NCBI GenBank assembly: GCA_002914845.1
Contig: JXTC01000021.1
Span: 1-64,000, forward strand
Direction: 5' to 3'
Length of the DNA stretch: 64,000 nt
Source: Trema orientale
Lineage: Eukaryota; Streptophyta; Magnoliopsida; Rosales; Cannabaceae
Shown: in pieces, positions 49,415 through 60,176 of the stretch
Layout of the letters: each line of letters begins with the position of its first letter
Numbering within the stretch: position 1 is the first letter of the stretch
Position numbers and translations under genes: made by a program
The notes under the pieces: generated by a model
The model's database searches: none
Told to the model about the DNA's origin: nothing
What the model saw: only the letters and a program-made list of their open reading frames with translations

Positions 49415-49597
49415 GTAGATATGTTTATCTACCAATTTTAGTTACTGCACTGAAATATATTAGGTAAATAATTTTTTATACTTGGTATGTATTAAAATTT
49501 TACATTGGGTGTATAAACATATATACCGGACATTTTGCTATAACATTTGATAAAGTGATATTTACTTAAATTGGGCCCAAAATTTAGTCATATTTAC
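49415..49597 (-). repeat. Dispersed ~285-bp MITE-like repeat, copy 4 (truncated)
   Basis: It corresponds to the right-hand two thirds of copy 3 (words ATATACCGGACATTTTGCTAT and GGGCCCAAAATTTAGTCAT), nested in the Harbinger-like element. Confidence 0.7.
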
Positions 49598-49740
49598 ACA
49601 CACTTTATATGTAGTAGAGTGAGGATGGTATTACGAGAAAGAGAGAAAGAACAAAAGATGAGCCATGAAACCCTCTTTTATCCATGATTGCTTGTTGATC
49701 TTATCGGATAACATTGGAGAAAATAAAAGACTCAAGCTTT

Positions 49741-50890
49741 CACTACTACAAAAAGTGTCTACCACGGCGTTTCAAAAGTGCCTTGAAAGACCTATTACGG
49801 TGCCCACAAAAGCGTCGTGTATCCGGGTGTCATAGTAGGTCCTGGTCTACCACGGTACCTAATAAGCGCCATATTAGACCTACCACAGTGCCTGAAAAGT
49901 GCCTTGGTAGACCAACTAAAGCGCTTTTAGAGCATCTTGGTATCCTGATTGGCATTTTTTTAAGATGCTCTATAAGTGCCGTAATAACGTAATAAACTAT
50001 TTCCAGGGGTATTTTTAATATATTTTTATATACTCCTAGATTTTTACAAATATAATCTAAATCCATGACATATATACACCATATTTCAAATAAAATGGAA
50101 CAAAAATATAAACTTACACATAACATTAACTAAAAATTACTAACGCAACAATATAAAAAGAAACTAGATGAGTATATCAACATTATAGAACTACTTAACA
50201 TAACAATTTGATCATTAGTTTTCTAATCTAAACTAACATTATCAAACACTTTATTTATTAGAAAGTGATAAAAATTCAACAAAAAAAAGTTATTGATCAA
50301 AATTGGAAGAGAACAATTAAAACATATGTAAGTTACATACCATTGTGGAAAATTTATACTTGTAGAATCCATATTCAACACTTACCAGTTATTTTGGATA
50401 CTATACATGAGATTAGAAAAAATAAGCAGTTTTAAATAATTTTATACCTAACAAGTATTATTTATCGAGGTTTAGTACTTTTGATTGCTTATACACTGGA
50501 CTATTTTGCTGTCCTTGCTTCCCTTTCTCCACATTATATATATTGAATGCACTTTATATTGACACAAACATACAAAAATAAAAAAAAATATTAGCAATAA
50601 TAACCATAACTAAAACACCATAAGAAAACTAATTAAATTGTAACCAAATGACCATTAGCAAAATTTACTCGATCATTGTAAATTAATTTTCATATAGAGA
50701 CTTAAGTTTAGAGGATTTAAAAATCATGCATAATCTTTGAACGGGTGCATGACAAGTAACTCCACTTGGATCTATGAACATATACTTATCTTGATGGCCA
50801 TATTGTGTCATGTAAATACCTAGAAGTATAAAATCAAATATGAACCAAGTATTGTATTATATAGTTGTCAAATATGAACCAAGTGTTGTA
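49741..50890 (-). mobile_element. CACTA 3'-terminal fragment
   Basis: It begins CACTACTACAAAAAGTG at 49741, followed by subterminal ACCACGGCG / TACCACGGT / GTGCCTTG words to about 49990. Farther in, ACTTGGATCTATGAACATAT and TTGATGGCCA near 50765-50805 match the large CACTA element at 59788-60015. It is therefore a related 3' end in the same orientation. The other end is not visible. A 98-codon frame on the minus strand (49830-50126) is not a transposase. Confidence 0.6.
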
Positions 50891-51226
50891 TTCTAAACAA
50901 TCACACTCTTAGGCATTTTATCAAACAAATATTATGCATAATATCTAAACAATTAAACTAATACTCTCTTAGGCATTTTATCAAATACATACTATGCATA
51001 ATTTCTAAATAATTAAACTAATACTCTCTTAAGTATTTTATTAAATACATACTGTGCATAATTTCTAAACAATCAAACTCTTAGTCTCTTAGACATTTTA
51101 TCAAACATATACTATGTATAATTTCTAAATAATCAAACTAATACTCTATTACGTATTTTATCAAATACATACTATATATAATTTCTAAACAATTAAACTA
51201 ATATTCTCTTAGGCATTTTATCAAAA
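50891..51226. repeat. 60-bp minisatellite, about 5.6 copies
   Basis: The unit is TTCTAAAYAATYAAACTAAT followed by ACTCTCTTAGGCATTTTATC and AAATACATACTATGCATAAT, with exact 60-bp periodicity and scattered substitutions. It is AT-rich, without open frame, and nested in the CACTA/Harbinger complex. Confidence 0.92.
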
Positions 51227-51824
51227 AAATTAAATAAAATAATAATTTAATTAATAAAAATATTAGTAAAATAATTTAAAAATAAAAAAATAAAATAAGG
51301 CTAAATAGAAAATAATTTAATAAAATAATAATTTAATTAAAAAAGTAATTTAGAAAAAAAATAAAATAAAGTAATGATAAATGATAAATAATTTAATTAA
51401 TAAAATAATTTAAAAAATAATAAATAAAATTATGCTAAATGATAAATAATTTAAGAAATAATTTAATTAATAAAATAATTTAATGCTAAATATAAAATAA
51501 TTTAATAAAATAATAATTTAGTTGATAAAAAATAATTAATAAAATAATTTAATAAGATAAAATAATGCTAAATGTAAAATAATTTAATGTAATAATTGAT
51601 TGCTAAATGTAATTTAAAATAATTAAAATGAAGAGTAATTTTTATCATTATACAACTAATTCCATTCCTTTCCACAGTTAACCAAACATAAGAATGTCCA
51701 TTCAGCTACTGATTCCACCACTTCAACCAAACAACATAATTACATTTCCATTCTTTTCCATTCCATTCTGATTACTATTACCATTACCATTACTATTCTA
51801 CCACTGCAACCAAACGGACCCTTA

Positions 51825-52739
51825 GTGTTATGTGTAGTGTATGAGAGAGTGCTAGTCCAATTATTTCAAAAGTTAGCTAGTGTTTTGACTGTATTTTTAG
51901 AGTGTTTTTAACCATTTGAAATTGAAAAATGTTGTTTAATCCGATAGAATTTTTATCCCGAGCTTATGTGGATGGTAGTTCATATGCGTTTCGATGGAGA
52001 AAAAAGCACGCGTAAAATAGTACCTTACTTATATACTTACTTATATTAAAGCACGTGTAGAATTTTTTTTTAATTTAAATTAAAATAAATATCCTGTTAT
52101 ATACTTACTTATATTTGCCCTGATACTTAAAATGAAACTTTAAATATTTGCCATGAGATTAAATCGTGATTCCTTTAATTTCTCCTAATGCAGGTTCTCT
52201 ATAATACATTATATTTTGGCAGCAGTAGCCTTTATGGAATTTTTACGTATTTGTTTTTTCCTTTTCTCACAATTAACCATTTAACTTTCACTCTAGATAT
52301 TTTGTTGTAAAACTGAAACTAATTTAGAGCTTAAAAAAAAAAGAAAAAACTGAAACGTAATTTAGAGCTTAAAAAAAAAATGAAAAAACTGAAACGTAAT
52401 ATTCCTTTATTTTCTCCGAAAACAGGAACTACTCTTTATTTTAGTTGTCTTTATTTAAAGGTTTTTTTTTCCTTCCCCTTCTAGACCATTTATCTTTAAT
52501 CTGAATTGTCTTTTCTATTATATTATCGTTAGACTATATGGATATTTTTACATTAATTTTCATTTTAATGCTCATTAAATAATTATTCAAAAAATGATGG
52601 CTACACTTCTTTTTCTTTCTTTTCTGGATTATATTGTGTTCTTGATTTCCTAGAAGGAATCCTATTGCCATATATGGATGATATAGATATGGATTTGACC
52701 AAAGAGATAGGTGAAAAGGAAGTTTAATGTGCAAAAAAT
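51825..52739. other. Intergenic, no supported gene
   Basis: AT-rich; a ~41-bp direct repeat containing AATTTAGAGCTTAAAAAAAA lies at about 52317-52398. Confidence 0.5.
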
Positions 52740-53640
52740 GGAGAAAAAGTTAGAGCACTTGGAAATTCTAAAGGCACCTGAGCCTGGAATCTATTTTTGC
52801 TCATTCAGTAATCTTTTTGAGTACTTCAGACAATATGAGACACATGAGGTTTTGGAATAAAAAAGAAAATATCACATGCTTCAGACGATAAAAAATATAT
52901 ACGGTTTTAATTCTGTCTTATTCTCGAGTAGGGAAGTCACAATCTCAGAAGGAAAATTATCTCAATCCAAATTCAGTGACAAAATTAGAATGTAAGGCTA
53001 GGATTAATGGTACTATTCTTTAAGATAGAAAATGTGAAATTAATTCAGTTATACTCGAGCATAATCAGGGATTATTGAGCCCTCGAATGTCATGATTCTA
53101 TTTGTGCAATAAAGAGATAAGCGATGCTACTCAAAGTAAAACTTGAACTTAATGATCGAGTAGAAATAAGTGACAAAAAAAATTTTCAATCATTTGTGGA
53201 GAGGCTGAAGCAATTCATGAGTAGTTTGTAAGAATACAACATAAGAATTCAAGTTGTTTCTATACACAGAATTTGGATGATAAGTCAAGGATTAAAATCT
53301 ATTTTGGGCTGATGGAAGGAGTAGGGCAATATATGAAGAATTTGAGATGTGATTACATTTGACATTATATATTTGACAAACAAGTATGACATGTCTGTTG
53401 CACCTTTTATAGGAGTAAATCACCATGGTCAGTCAATTCTCCTAGGATGTAGATTGCTATCAAATAAGAATGCGGAAACTTTTATTTTGTTGTTTAAGAC
53501 ATAGCATATGCATACATGTCTGGATGTGCTCTGAATGCCATAATTAAAGATTAAGACAAAGTAATAAAGAAAGTCATTGAGGTTATGTTTCCCTGTACTC
53601 AACATTGTTGGTGCCTATGGCACATAATGAAAAAGATACC
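52740..53640 (+). pseudogene. FAR1/FHY3-related (MULE-type) gene remnant
   Basis: Scattered frames on the plus strand read as a FAR1-family protein in the right order. First comes an N-terminal PEPGIYFCSFSNLFEYFRQY-like start. A FAR1 DNA-binding part with ECKARINGTI and INSVILEHNQGLLSPRMS follows at about 52988-53090. The linker RIQHKNSSCFY..NLDDKSRI comes next. The MULE transposase-derived domain closes the series, with DIIYLTNKYDMSVAPFIGVN and HHGQSILLGCRLLSNKNAET near 53370-53480 and AIIKD.DKVIKKVIEVMFP near 53540-53590. Many stops and frame changes separate these pieces and the C-terminal SWIM region is missing, so it is a pseudogene. It may come from a host FRS gene or from a Mutator-like transposase; the DNA-binding part suggests the FAR1/FRS or Jittery type. 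Confidence 0.8.
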
Positions 53641-53649
53641 ACTAAAGCT

Positions 53650-56280
53650 AATTGTTATCAATCTTATAAGCCAATTAAAAAAGCTTTAAAAATTTGTGAT
53701 TATGATTCTCTAACGAATTGGAGGAAGAATTTGAAAGAAATTGAAGTGAAAACCCATAATCTTGTGAGGGCAATTTGGTCAATTTGCCTATTTTCGGATT
53801 AAAATAATGGGGGAATTGGTAAAATTCAAATTCAGGCTTAAGTGAAAGAATTTTCTTGAAACGGGGACTAGAGTGTACTTCAGAGGGTCGTAAATGAAAG
53901 AGATTTGAAAAATATGAGCCAAAATGTAATTTTAGAAAAATTGCATAGCCGATTAAGGGAGAGCCACGTGGCCCACTCATTCCCTCTCTTTCTCCTTCAC
54001 TCTCTTCCCCTCATCTTCTCCCTCCTCTGCGCCCGACAACTCCCGACGTTCACAGCCAGCCACCGACGATGCTCCTTCGGCCCGTTTCAGCCGCCACTGA
54101 CATCTCAGGTCGATTTGCCGCCCCCGAAACATCCCCTACTAGAGTCTTAATGCTGCCGGAGTCGTAGATCGTCTTCGTAACGAAAAAATGCCGCAGTTAA
54201 GATTTAGTTGCCGATGACTGTTGGGCTATTTCTAACATACAAACCGCAAGTATACAGGTCGCAATAAGTAATATAGATAATAAGAAAGTGTTGATCTCAC
54301 GGAGAGTACTTAATTTACAATTGGTAACGACTAACCGAAACTAGTTTCAAATTTGTCCGAACAATAATAGTTGATTATTTTGAGCAAGAATTGAAATTAA
54401 GCAATCAAAGATAGTTCTTAAAGCAATAATAAGGGACCTAGATATGCAATCTACCCTCTACCTACTCCAACTACCAGTTTTCCTCATGGTAAAATTATCC
54501 ATTTAGAGTTGATAATCGAGAATCTTAATATATTCACAAACTCCTTTCCAAGGCATGAGTGAAAATATCTAGACAAGCTAATATATTATTTCTAACATAA
54601 ATTGACTAGATTCATTAAGTTTGGTAATTCTCGCACAAGGGTTACACAAGTCACATAGGTATATTCCTATCTTATACAAACTCACCCGATACTAGGCGAT
54701 CTTATGATGCTCTATCTATATTCAAACCGATATTCCCCTTCCCAAGTTCATATAGATTTCACAATACAACTCTATATAGTGGCCAAGCAAATAGATGCAT
54801 TAAGCTCAAGATAGAACAACCAACTCAATCAATAGATATTAAGAAGACTTGAGAAAAAAAATAGTTAGATTACATTAGAGTCAATTGCCTCCTTAGAAAT
54901 GAAGTTTAGCTCATGTTCATACAAAATGAATCAAAACACATATAACAAGATTGATATATATTCATTTGTATAAATAGAAGAGAAAAGAAAAACTCTTTTG
55001 AAGCTTCCAATCTGATTTCTCCTCCTTCAATCCTCTCCTCGGTGTTATTTTCTTCTTTGGAATAGCTTTAGAACCCTTTGGCTACTAGGGTTTTTGTCCC
55101 CCTTCAGATGAGTGAAAGATGAGTTAAATAGAGGAAGCTCACGAGTGAAATTCGGGTTTGCTATAACCTGTTCTGCACCTTTTGGTGCTGTGGCACCAAA
55201 ACTGACAGAACCATGGCACTGCGGTGCTACAAAATTGGGGCTGTGATACAACGAGTTGGCACCGTGGTGCCATGGTCATGGGACAGTAGCCCCATGAATT
55301 TGGGGCCGCAGCCTCACTGATTTGGCGCTGCAGCCCCCTTGATTTTAGGACTGCATTTGGGGCTGTAGCTCCAATTCTTTCAAGCTGCTGCGCCGACTTG
55401 TCTTTTTTCTGACTTCTTCTAAAAGCTCTATTACTGGTCTTCTCTCATTACAATGTAAGTTTTCACTGAAACGCCTTGATTTAGCTCTAAATTAACTTTG
55501 AAAGACAATATTCTTCGTTCAATGAAATCTCACATGAAATATGCATCAAAAACATGAAAACAAGTAAAAAGAGCTCAAAGATGAGTAAATCTTAAGCTTG
55601 AAAGGATAGTAAAGATAAGTGTAAAATATACTTATCAACGACTATTCCAGCCACTCTAGACCCGAAGACCATTTTTTTTCAACTTTATTCGATGAGAGGA
55701 ACCTCGTCGTTCGTCGTAAGTGTCTCACGACTCAAATTGGCTCCATTTGAAATTAGGTATATTGAGTTGTTTTAGGAGTTAGGTTTTGAACAAAAAACTT
55801 TTTATTTGACCGTTGGATCATCAAATTATTATCATATTTGGATTGTACTTGAGAAAAATTGAAGAACGACATATATATATTGACCATCATTGCAGCCAAT
55901 AAGAAAATCATAATCGGATGGCCTCGATTTCATCTCGTTTTATATGTCACGGGTCGAGTTTCAGCCTGACACCAATTCCAATGACCTATATAGCATTTTT
56001 AGCTATTTTGGGCACTACAAACATAAAAGTGATGTCAGAATTGTCATACGAGGCTCTATTGGAATACAACCTTTCAAAGTGAGCAATCGAGGGTTCGAAA
56101 CTGCTCTCTGGCCCTCCGAACGATCGTCCAATACTACCACACGTACTCCACAGTGTGGTATTACTATCTTGGTGAGGTAAGGGATTAAATTACCTGGTTT
56201 TCATACTATTTTGCATAAAATTTCATAATATTGGTGTATTTTAGAAAACGTGAATTTTATTATTTGTATTTCTATAAATA
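53650..56280 (+). mobile_element. Fossil gypsy-type LTR interrupted by another repeat
   Basis: Outside the insertion at 54223-55637, this block matches the window's gypsy-type LTRs read in sense. Shared words are GAGCCACGTGGCCCACTC, AGCAATCGAGGGTTCG, CCCTCCGAACGATCGTCC and GAGGTAAGGGATTAAATTACC. The LTR 3' end is lost near 56280. The proline-rich short frames at 53905-54150 are LTR sequence. It is an old broken copy. Confidence 0.65.
54223..55637 (+). repeat. Unclassified repeat element U, copy 1, with 9-bp imperfect target duplication
   Basis: It is inserted in the LTR between ATGACTGTT (54214-54222) and ACGACTATT (55638-55646). It opens near ACCGCAAGTATACAGGTCGC and GATCTCACGGAGAG, and closes GTAAAATATACTTATCA. 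The middle (55180-55400) has many near-palindromes of the type GGCACYGYGGTGC and GGGGCTGYAGC. There are no terminal inverted repeats. A related element is at 56350-57890. No protein is recognisable. Confidence 0.5.
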
Positions 56281-56349
56281 GGTAAAAAAAAAGTACCTAC
56301 TAGATTGGTGCCCTATTTATATATATGTGGTGTTTGTTAAAAATTACGT

Positions 56350-57890
56350 TAGTATATTGCTACTGAACTGTTCACAAAATTATACCGCAAGTGCACAGTG
56401 TCAAGTTTTGTAGTAAAATGGTAAATAAAGTTGTCGTACCCACAGGGATTGATATTAAAATTCTAGTAAGTATTGAAATTGGATAATCTTAATTTTATCT
56501 AGACAATTCAAATTAATTGTGGATATAAAGTGATCAAAGGAAATTTAAAATGCAAAATTAAAGGTCACAATACGATTGAAAGTTTAAATGAAAATAATAA
56601 TGGGAATGAATTCTAGAGGTTTGACTTCACCTAACTATCTACTATATCTTTCAATTAACAACACCACTTGATTGATTTTCTTAGATTATAAGCAAGAACT
56701 CAAAATTATTTCTACTCCCTCTCTTGAGTGTCGAGTAAAAATTACCCTTAGATTCTAATTTCAATATTTCTATTCAAAATTTAGAAAACAAGAGTTCATT
56801 AAGTTTTATAGTTCTTAATAACAAGCTTCAAAGAATTCATAGGTTTTCTCAAACTCTATAACATCATAAGTTGTGTTATTCTAGTTATATCTCTAAAATC
56901 CCCTATTTCAAGTACCGGATTATAGAAATCAAAACATCCCAATGGTTGCTAATCAATTGAGAAACATAAAGAACAAAGTAACACAAATAAACCAATGGAA
57001 AAACATCATAAAATTAATATTGAAAATCAAGACATAGTTTCAAGTATAGGTTACATCATTCCTCTAGATAAAATACTTAGTTCATAATGAAAAAAATAAA
57101 CTAATAAATAACAATATCAAGAAAGGAAGAGATGAGAAAGGAAAACTCCTTTTGGTTGGATAAGAATTTCTTCACATGGTGTTCTTTATCTCCCTTTGAT
57201 CAAGATAGCAGCTGCCAAGAGCCTCCAAGAACATTCTCTAACCCCTTTCTCGGATCTCTAAAGGATCTATTTATATTTCCCCCTGGCGACTAGGTCAAAT
57301 TTGACTTATGCTGTTCAGAGCTCGTGGAAACGCCGCAGTACTAGGTTTAGAGCACTGCGACGCTCAAAAGCTAGAAGGGATATACGGGGGCAAGCGCTGC
57401 AGTGCTTTATAGACAGTGCTGTAGTGCTTGCCCAGATTTTGAAAGGCTTACTGGTGGGTGTTGTGGCACCCATGTCTCTGATTCTAAGCATCATGACAGT
57501 ACTATAGTGCTGCAGTGTCCATATTTCTGGTTCTACGCATCAGCTGTAACGCTACAGTGCTCAGAAAGTAGTGTTGCGACACTAGTACTGGTAGGTGCTG
57601 AGAATTTTTGCTAAGCAGTATTGCGGCGCCTATTAGGTGGCACTATAGTGCCCATCTCTCTGCCTGCCTATCTTCCTTAAGTACTTTTGAGCATCATTTT
57701 ATTATCAACCATTGTCACAAAGCTCGCATTTCTTTCTCTTGAACAAGAGTTATTAACATGCTTCCAAGAATTTACTTTTACCTGAAACTTTCAACAAAAA
57801 TAACGTAAAACACACAAATGCTTTCAAAAACTAATAAAACATTAAGCTTAGAGAGTGAAAATTAAGTGCATAAATTGTACTTAACATGAA
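56350..57890 (+). repeat. Unclassified repeat element U, copy 2
   Basis: It has the same architecture as copy 1: start near ACCGCAAGTGCACAGTGTC and CGTACCCACAGGGATTG, a central part (57320-57650) rich in GCGCTGCAGTGCTTTATAG-type words, and an end near AAATTGTACTTAAC. It is diverged from copy 1, and boundaries are approximate. Short frames at 57301-57614 follow the palindromic words and are not called. Confidence 0.5.
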
Positions 57891-58425
57891 CAAAAGTAAT
57901 CAAGTTTTATTTGTCTATTATTATAAAAATAACACAATACTAACTTTGAATGGAATAACAAGAGGAGTAAACTCATAGCACAATTAACAACGAATGGAAA
58001 TGAGTAAACTCAGTCCCTATCATTCAGAAGAGCATTGAGCAAAGCCTCTAATGGGAAGAAACATTAAAAGGAAAGAGAGACCTCGGAAAAGCAAAAAAAA
58101 AAAAGAAAAACTAAGTGGGGAAAGTTGGTTACGTGGTAGCTCCACAAATACAACATATGGTCTTTGTTAAAAACTTAATTCTATCAGGTTGAATTAAAAA
58201 CTTAACAATCCTCTTTTCGATTCTTAATCTATAAAGGTCTTTTGAATTAATGAGAAATTATTTGTCTTTAATTTTTCTCGTCATGTTGAGTGCTCAACAA
58301 GGCCTATGTAACTTTTTTGGACTTTAGGATACTACGTAAATATGTTTGGCTTACGGCCATCATAATTGTAATATTTAACGGAGTGTCAATACAATTTTTT
58401 TTTTGAAATATAAAAAGATTACAAC
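57891..58425. other. Intergenic, no supported gene
   Basis: AT-rich sequence between the unclassified repeat and the CACTA end; I see nothing recognisable. Confidence 0.4.
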
Positions 58426-59826
58426 CATTACAAGAAAAATAGGATTTTACGTCACTTTTTTAGTGACGTTAAAGGCATATGACGTCGCCTACCGAAGCGA
58501 CGTCTATCTATGTGCTGTTAAAAGTCTGAGATTTCACATCGCTAGAAAAGTGACATTGTAGATACACGACGTCATCAGAAAAGCGACGTTGTATGTCTAC
58601 GACGTCTCTTTTCTAGCGACGTGGTAAATATTTTTCGGGAGATTTTTAATTAAAATTCATTCAAACCCTCTTGATTTCATTTACAAAAAACAGAATTACA
58701 AAGTCATCAAAATATACATATAACACACATCCACATACATAAAAGCACAATGTCTAATTAAGGTTTAGTTATAAATTAGTCTACTAATAACAAGCTAATA
58801 AGTCACATGCATAATCTAAGTTAACAAATTTAGTAAAAAATCAGAATATCAACCTAAAAGCTAGATACATATCTATGATAAGTCATAATCAACTGAGATA
58901 AATGATAACCTCAGCCAGTATAATTCATAAGCAATTCAACCTATTCTTCACGAACCATATTTATATCATCAATTGTCTAGAAAGTTTGTACTTGGAACTA
59001 TGCATTTAGAAAATAATAAGTTTGTTAGAATATAGAACTTTATTTCAAAATGCGCAATGTTATATGTTAAAATTGAACTTATACATAAAATTGGCATATA
59101 CCCTTCTAGTGAGAAATGATTGAATGTTAGCTTGTTCAGTAATCTCACTTATATATTTCAAATATAAAAACTACATTTTACATGTGATGGTTATTTAAGA
59201 CACTACATACAAATAGAAAGAATACATAACGAATTAGAATGAATAATATATAATCAAGAAATATGTATATATATATATATATAAGAAAATTTATTTATAT
59301 ACCTTATTAGATGCTTATAAACCGGACCGTTAGCTTTATATCCTCTTGATCCTTTGAAATCATTATACAATCAAAATACCCTTTTGATTGATACATATAA
59401 AATTGGAAATACATATTTCTATTAGTTTATGTAAAATATATAACAGTAATAAACTATTAGAAAAAAAGGCTTACTCAATCATGGTGAGGCTAATTTCCTC
59501 ACGAACATCTAAGTTCAAAGGATCTAGAAACCAAATATATTCTTTCGGAGGGTAAATGAGAAGGAACATCCAATGCTCCCTAATTATTCAATTATTAATA
59601 AAGATCATAAATAAGTTATTACAGAGACTAATAAAATCAAGAGAAATTTGCAATTAGTAAGTAAGTTCTTAATCTTACGCATTATTCTATGGAACAACTA
59701 ATATTTGCTTGTCATTTTCCATCATTAGTATCTGAGAGGACAAAAATTTAGTACAAGTCTCTCATGGACCATTCTTTGTAGCAATATTACTTGGATCTGT
59801 GAATATATATATATATATATATGTTA

Positions 59827-59998
59827 GGGCGCGTCTAGAGTAGGGGCGCCCCTACGTAGGGCCCTGTCTATTCACCGTTGGATGGGAATCTATATATAAA
59901 TAGATTCTCCACAGATTCCCGTTATTCCCCACAGATTCCCATCCAACGATAATTAAGGCATGACCCTACGTAGGGACGCCCCTACCGTAGCCATCCCC
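59827..59998. mobile_element. Mutator-like MITE, 172 bp, with 9-bp target duplication
   Basis: It is flanked by perfect 9-bp repeats TATATGTTA (59818-59826, 59999-60007). The terminal inverted repeats are GGGCGCGTCTAGAGTAGGGG and, from the other end, GGGGATGGCTACGGTAGGGG, followed by CGYCCCTACGTAGG in both arms. A second inner pair (GATGGGAATCT / AGATTCCCATC) forms the stem. It is nested in the CACTA spacer; the related CACTA fragment near 50.77 kb lacks it. Confidence 0.88.
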
Positions 59999-60176
59999 TA
60001 TATGTTAATGGCCAAGTTGTACTATAATGCAGTGTAATCGCCTACAACGTTATTTATAATATTATACAAACTGCATAAAAAGATTATATGCTACCAACGC
60101 TTATTATGATCATGCATAATTAAAGTTTTATCTCATGTACAATGTAATAGGAACAACCCTTATCATCTCTATGTCA

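Larger units (their letters stand above)
48674..51821. mobile_element. PIF/Harbinger-like non-autonomous element, TTA target duplication, with nested insertions
   Basis: The left end GGTCATGTTTGGTTGGGGG and the right end (minus strand) GGGTCCGTTTGGTTGCAG are inverted repeats extending into GTAATGG / GGAATGG-rich sequence. Both are flanked by TTA (48671-48673, 51822-51824), as in PIF/Harbinger elements. Inside each end lies a long AT-only block built of AATAATTTAATTAATAAAA words (48850-49400 and 51225-51640). The core holds a copy of the dispersed 285-bp repeat, a CACTA end and a 60-bp minisatellite. No transposase is visible. Confidence 0.7.

Noticed and set aside
50891-51226. Regular 60-bp repeats resembling a CRISPR-like layout
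   Set aside because: Adjacent units are similar along their full length, with no unique spacers, and the DNA is a plant chromosome; this is a minisatellite.
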